Assembly: GCA_964434865.1 (NCBI GenBank)
Contig: CAYSWV010000020.1
Span: 1-64,000, forward strand
Origin: CAYSWV01 sp964434865
Lineage (GTDB): Bacteria > Cyanobacteriota > Cyanobacteriia > Thermostichales > Thermostichaceae
Direction of reading: 5' to 3'
DNA length: 64,000 nt
Both the position numbers and the translations under genes were made by a program. Each line of letters starts with the position of its first letter. The stretch's first letter is position 1. A model generated the notes under the pieces. The model did not search any database, was not told the origin of the DNA, and worked only from the letters and a program-made list of their open reading frames with translations. Below are positions 61,806 through 64,000 of the stretch, piece after piece.

Positions 61806-61941
61806 TGCTGCTTTTACATCGCTTGTGATAGATTTCAATCTCTAACTCAAACTTCAAGATTGCTTGCTTATCAAGTGACCGATCCCTTGGGTATCTGAGG
61901 GATCTTTAAAGTTCAAGGCCCAAAATGTTGAACCACCACCT

Positions 61942-62481
61942 CTAACGCTCTGACATAGCCTGGATGGAATAGGTCAGAAATTGGCCAGCTGTAACTGGGG
62001 TTCGTGAATAACCCGCCCAACCCCGAACTTGACTGATGTCCCCCCACAAGTCTAGGTGAGACACAAACGGATCGGCGTAAAACTGAGCTGACCCTCCCCC
62101 GAAGAGCAAACCATTCCAATGGGTGTCTAGATCATGGCTGAGCCTAGTCATTAGACAAGAGGACTTTAGCGGAACACACCAACCGTCGACAGCAATGAGT
62201 CCAGCCAACCGATGAGAATGTAATAAGGCTAATGACCCTACCACACCAGCACTAAAGGCAATCACAATGATGGGTAAAGTTGGATCAAGGATGTGGGTTG
62301 AAACATAGTCCTGAATAGAAATGCTATGCCAACAAGGGATCTCAGCTGGAACCCAGCACGTTAACCAATGCGGTTGACTCTGTCTCTGCCAATAGGTCTG
62401 AAACTTAAGATTGGCTCGTTGAGCTGCCGGTGACCACTCAGCTCCAGGAATAATCACAAACTGAAGGGGTAGGGTGGACAT
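61942..62481 (-). CDS. Alpha/beta-hydrolase-like protein
   Basis: A 179-residue protein. The first strand (LQFVIIPGAEWS) and the nucleophile-elbow-like IIVIAFSAGVVGSLALL (Ser in FSAG, an A/F in place of the usual first Gly) suggest a small alpha/beta-hydrolase. A later Asp (VDGW) and His (VSHLDLWGD) might complete a triad, but the fold is short and activity is uncertain. It is a single gene on the minus strand after apcC. Confidence 0.6.
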   Translation of the reverse strand: MSTLPLQFVIIPGAEWSPAAQRANLKFQTYWQRQSQPHWLTCWVPAEIPCWHSISIQDYVSTHILDPTLPIIVIAFSAGVVGSLALLHSHRLAGLIAVDGWCVPLKSSCLMTRLSHDLDTHWNGLLFGGGSAQFYADPFVSHLDLWGDISQVRGWAGYSRTPVTAGQFLTYSIQAMSER

Positions 62482-62623
62482 CGATAGTAGCTGTTGTGAT
62501 CAACAGTGAATGTAGTACTATGTGAAGGTCTCTGGCGCAAGTTAGGGTTAGAGCTACAGGCCTCCCGCTTAACAGGGCAGAAAAAGACTACTTCTGGGAA
62601 AAACCCAATTCATTCTAAGGTGA

Positions 62624-62854
62624 CTAGGCCTCCCAAGTGACAGGAAGTTCACGATAGAGATAATGATGATCAATGAATAATGTTTTCAGTTGAACTCGAT
62701 CCCCTAACTCAGACGGCATGAGACCACTAAGTTGAATAAAGTCTAAGAATAAGATAAAGTCAACCGTTCAAGAAGCCGCTTTCATATATTTTTCACTAAA
62801 GTGGTTTGGAGGACCCCAACCTTTGGAGTTCCTGCTGGGATCCTCAACTGCCAA
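62624..62854 (-). pseudogene. Gene remnant with in-frame TGA, downstream of petJ
   Basis: One minus-strand frame reads GWGPPNHFSEKYMKAAS, then an in-frame TGA (62768-62770), then TVDFILFLDFIQLSGLMPSE and continues through DHHYLYRELPVTWEA to TAG at 62624-62626. The two pieces are in the same frame and look like one protein of about 75 residues interrupted by a stop codon; the start is also missing (TAG upstream of LAVED). I do not recognise the family. It could instead be an unusual short gene starting within it. Confidence 0.5.
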
Positions 62855-62913
62855 CTACCATAAATCTCACACCTTGTAGAGCTAGTCGAGAGATTTACAG
62901 TTCAAGCAATGGA

Positions 62914-63252
62914 TTATGTCCAACCTGCCTGAGCCTGAGAGTAAACATAGTTCGCCACATCTTCGATCTCTTCCGCTTTCAAGCGACTGCCAAAAGCTGG
63001 CATTGCGTTTTTACCATTGGTCACTTGATAGGCAATGGCTTCGATCGAGAACATGTCATACTTCTCTAGTGCTTCCTGACTCAAGTTTTTAGCCCTAACA
63101 ACAACATTGACGCCCCCTCGATGGCATTGAGCACAGTTTCGATTGAACAGTTTTTTCCCATTGCTGAGATCAGCAGATTGAGCAGGGGCAGCGATCAAAG
63201 CTCCTACAATGAAAAGACCCATTAAAATCAAGGCAAACAATCGATTAACCAT
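62914..63252 (-). CDS. petJ: Cytochrome c6
   Basis: A 112-residue precursor with a signal peptide (residues 1 to about 26, ending APAQS) and a single heme: CAQCH at residues 40-44 and the axial Met84 in KNAMPAF. The ending VANYVYSQAQAGW is characteristic of cytochrome c6. It carries electrons from the cytochrome b6f complex to photosystem I in the thylakoid lumen, and often replaces plastocyanin under copper shortage. It is a single gene; a gene remnant follows it downstream. Confidence 0.95.
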   Translation of the reverse strand: MVNRLFALILMGLFIVGALIAAPAQSADLSNGKKLFNRNCAQCHRGGVNVVVRAKNLSQEALEKYDMFSIEAIAYQVTNGKNAMPAFGSRLKAEEIEDVANYVYSQAQAGWT

Positions 63253-63402
63253 GGTGCAAGCTAGATCCCGTTAAGTACTTAGTCAGACTCTCAAACTAAC
63301 CACTGGAAAGCAAAAGACAGTTGGTCAAACTTTACATATTTCTTTACATTTCAGTATCATTGAATCTGAAAGCAGCGATAGTTTTCCAGTTTAAGTACCC
63401 CT

Positions 63403-63432
63403 AAAAAAAGCACCAGATCACGGTCTGATGCT
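63403..63432 (-). terminator. Rho-independent terminator for the last gene
   Basis: On the minus strand AGCATCAGA pairs with TCTGGTGCT around CCGTGA (one G-U pair) and is followed by seven T. It begins 32 bp past the stop codon of the truncated beta-propeller gene. Confidence 0.88.
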
Positions 63433-63464
63433 CCCAAACAAGTTATTAAGCTATTTCATTTGAG

Positions 63465-64000
63465 CTAGTTGATCACAAGCTGAATCAGTGAAACGGAGTC
63501 ATTCTCAGAGTTCGCTGTTACTAGTTGGTTGGTGGCAGAGATGAACTCAATACCTTCTGGCTCCAACTGAGCTTCTGTGTCATTTGCAATAACATAGTTA
63601 GGATCACTGGGATCAGTAACTAACACCACGGTATCAATCAAAGTAATGTTAGACGGATCGGTGACGTCATGAATGGTGACAGCATCAGAGCGCTCTAAAG
63701 TAGCAAACGCTAAAGTACGGCCATTGACTTCCCCTAGCGTTACAACTTCAGGTTCGGGCCCTTTGGTATCGCACCGCTGGGGCAAGCGTAAATCAACAAC
63801 AGTTTGTTCAATGGTATTGCCGCTATCCCCAAGCAGCGCACCTGTTGTAGCATCAAACACACTAATACTCCGAGATCCAAAGGGTCCCCCTATACCAGCT
63901 CCACTTTCAGCAACAGCAACATTGTCTTCATCGGCTGTGACAAAGAATGAACCATCTGCAGATAGTGCAATGCCATCTGGTTCCCTTGAGGAGGTAAACG
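63465..64000 (-). CDS. Beta-propeller secreted protein, N-terminal part outside window
   Basis: The minus-strand frame runs off the window end and stops at 63465. The visible about 178 residues have blades typical of choice-of-anchor-I or phytase-like propellers: PDGIALSADGSFFVTADEDN, ISVFDATTGALLG, GRTLAFATLERSDAVTIHDV, EPEGIEFISATNQLVTANSE. Such proteins are usually exported and sometimes annotated as alkaline-phosphatase-like. No catalytic residue can be named from this part. A good terminator follows. Confidence 0.8.
   Translation of the reverse strand, partial: FTSSREPDGIALSADGSFFVTADEDNVAVAESGAGIGGPFGSRSISVFDATTGALLGDSGNTIEQTVVDLRLPQRCDTKGPEPEVVTLGEVNGRTLAFATLERSDAVTIHDVTDPSNITLIDTVVLVTDPSDPNYVIANDTEAQLEPEGIEFISATNQLVTANSENDSVSLIQLVIN

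Overview
The window is a stretch of cyanobacterial chromosome from a draft assembly. The evidence is a phycobilisome-core operon (apcA-apcB-apcC), a complete circadian-clock cluster (kaiA-kaiB-kaiC), cytochrome c6 (petJ), 4-hydroxyphenylpyruvate dioxygenase for plastoquinone/tocopherol synthesis, and several families largely or wholly cyanobacterial (DUF3318, DUF4359, DUF2721, DUF1517). No insertion sequence, prophage or CRISPR array is visible. There is one tRNA gene, tRNA-Leu(UAG). Three runs of exactly 100 N each sit between copies of the same short sequence, so they look like scaffolding joins over contig ends that really overlap.

Layout. 1-6.3 kb: truncated secreted cupredoxin-like gene, tldD/tldE protease pair, convergent acnB. 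6.4-14.7 kb: SpoIID-like protein, conserved hypothetical, HdrB-like CCG protein, secreted nuclease-fold protein, tRNA-Leu, dienelactone hydrolase, ttcA, thioredoxin reductase with a repeat tail, a ribbon-helix-helix protein and an ABM monooxygenase-like protein. 14.7-19.5 kb: unusual block with an orphan uL30-like ribosomal protein, HPPD, a membrane-anchored EF-Tu-like protein without GTPase motifs, a RecQ-like protein without Walker A or motif VI, and a DUF427 protein. 19.5-29.6 kb: blue-copper protein, FHA protein, nadE, purD, pentapeptide-repeat protein, DUF3318-pdxJ pair, secD-secF. 29.6-39.3 kb: membrane protein, secreted C39-like protease, two DUF4397 lipoproteins flanking a histidine kinase/response regulator pair, a large polytopic membrane protein, a second pentapeptide protein, DUF4359. 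39.4-46.7 kb: SPINDLY-FkbM fusion, second SpoIID-like protein, exostosin-like glycosyltransferase. 47-55.9 kb: HerA-like ATPase, DUF2721, cupin, tatC, peptide deformylase, MAPEG protein, HAS-barrel protein, DUF1517, GspC/PilP-like protein. 56-64 kb: kaiABC, hslO, apcABC, hydrolase-like protein, petJ, truncated beta-propeller protein.

The best candidate for something undescribed is the two-gene cluster at 16253-18685. A RecQ-type helicase with degenerate ATPase motifs and a membrane-tethered EF-Tu relative with degenerate GTPase motifs lie 12 nt apart on one strand. Both keep convincing family sequence around the lost catalytic motifs, which suggests two adjacent pseudo-NTPases. Their function cannot be inferred from sequence alone.

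Two genome-scale traits recur. Short tandem duplications of about 10-33 bp occur between genes and in frame inside several genes. The tetramer GATC is about three times as frequent as expected in three hand-counted samples, with few copies of the usual cyanobacterial octamer GCGATCGC.
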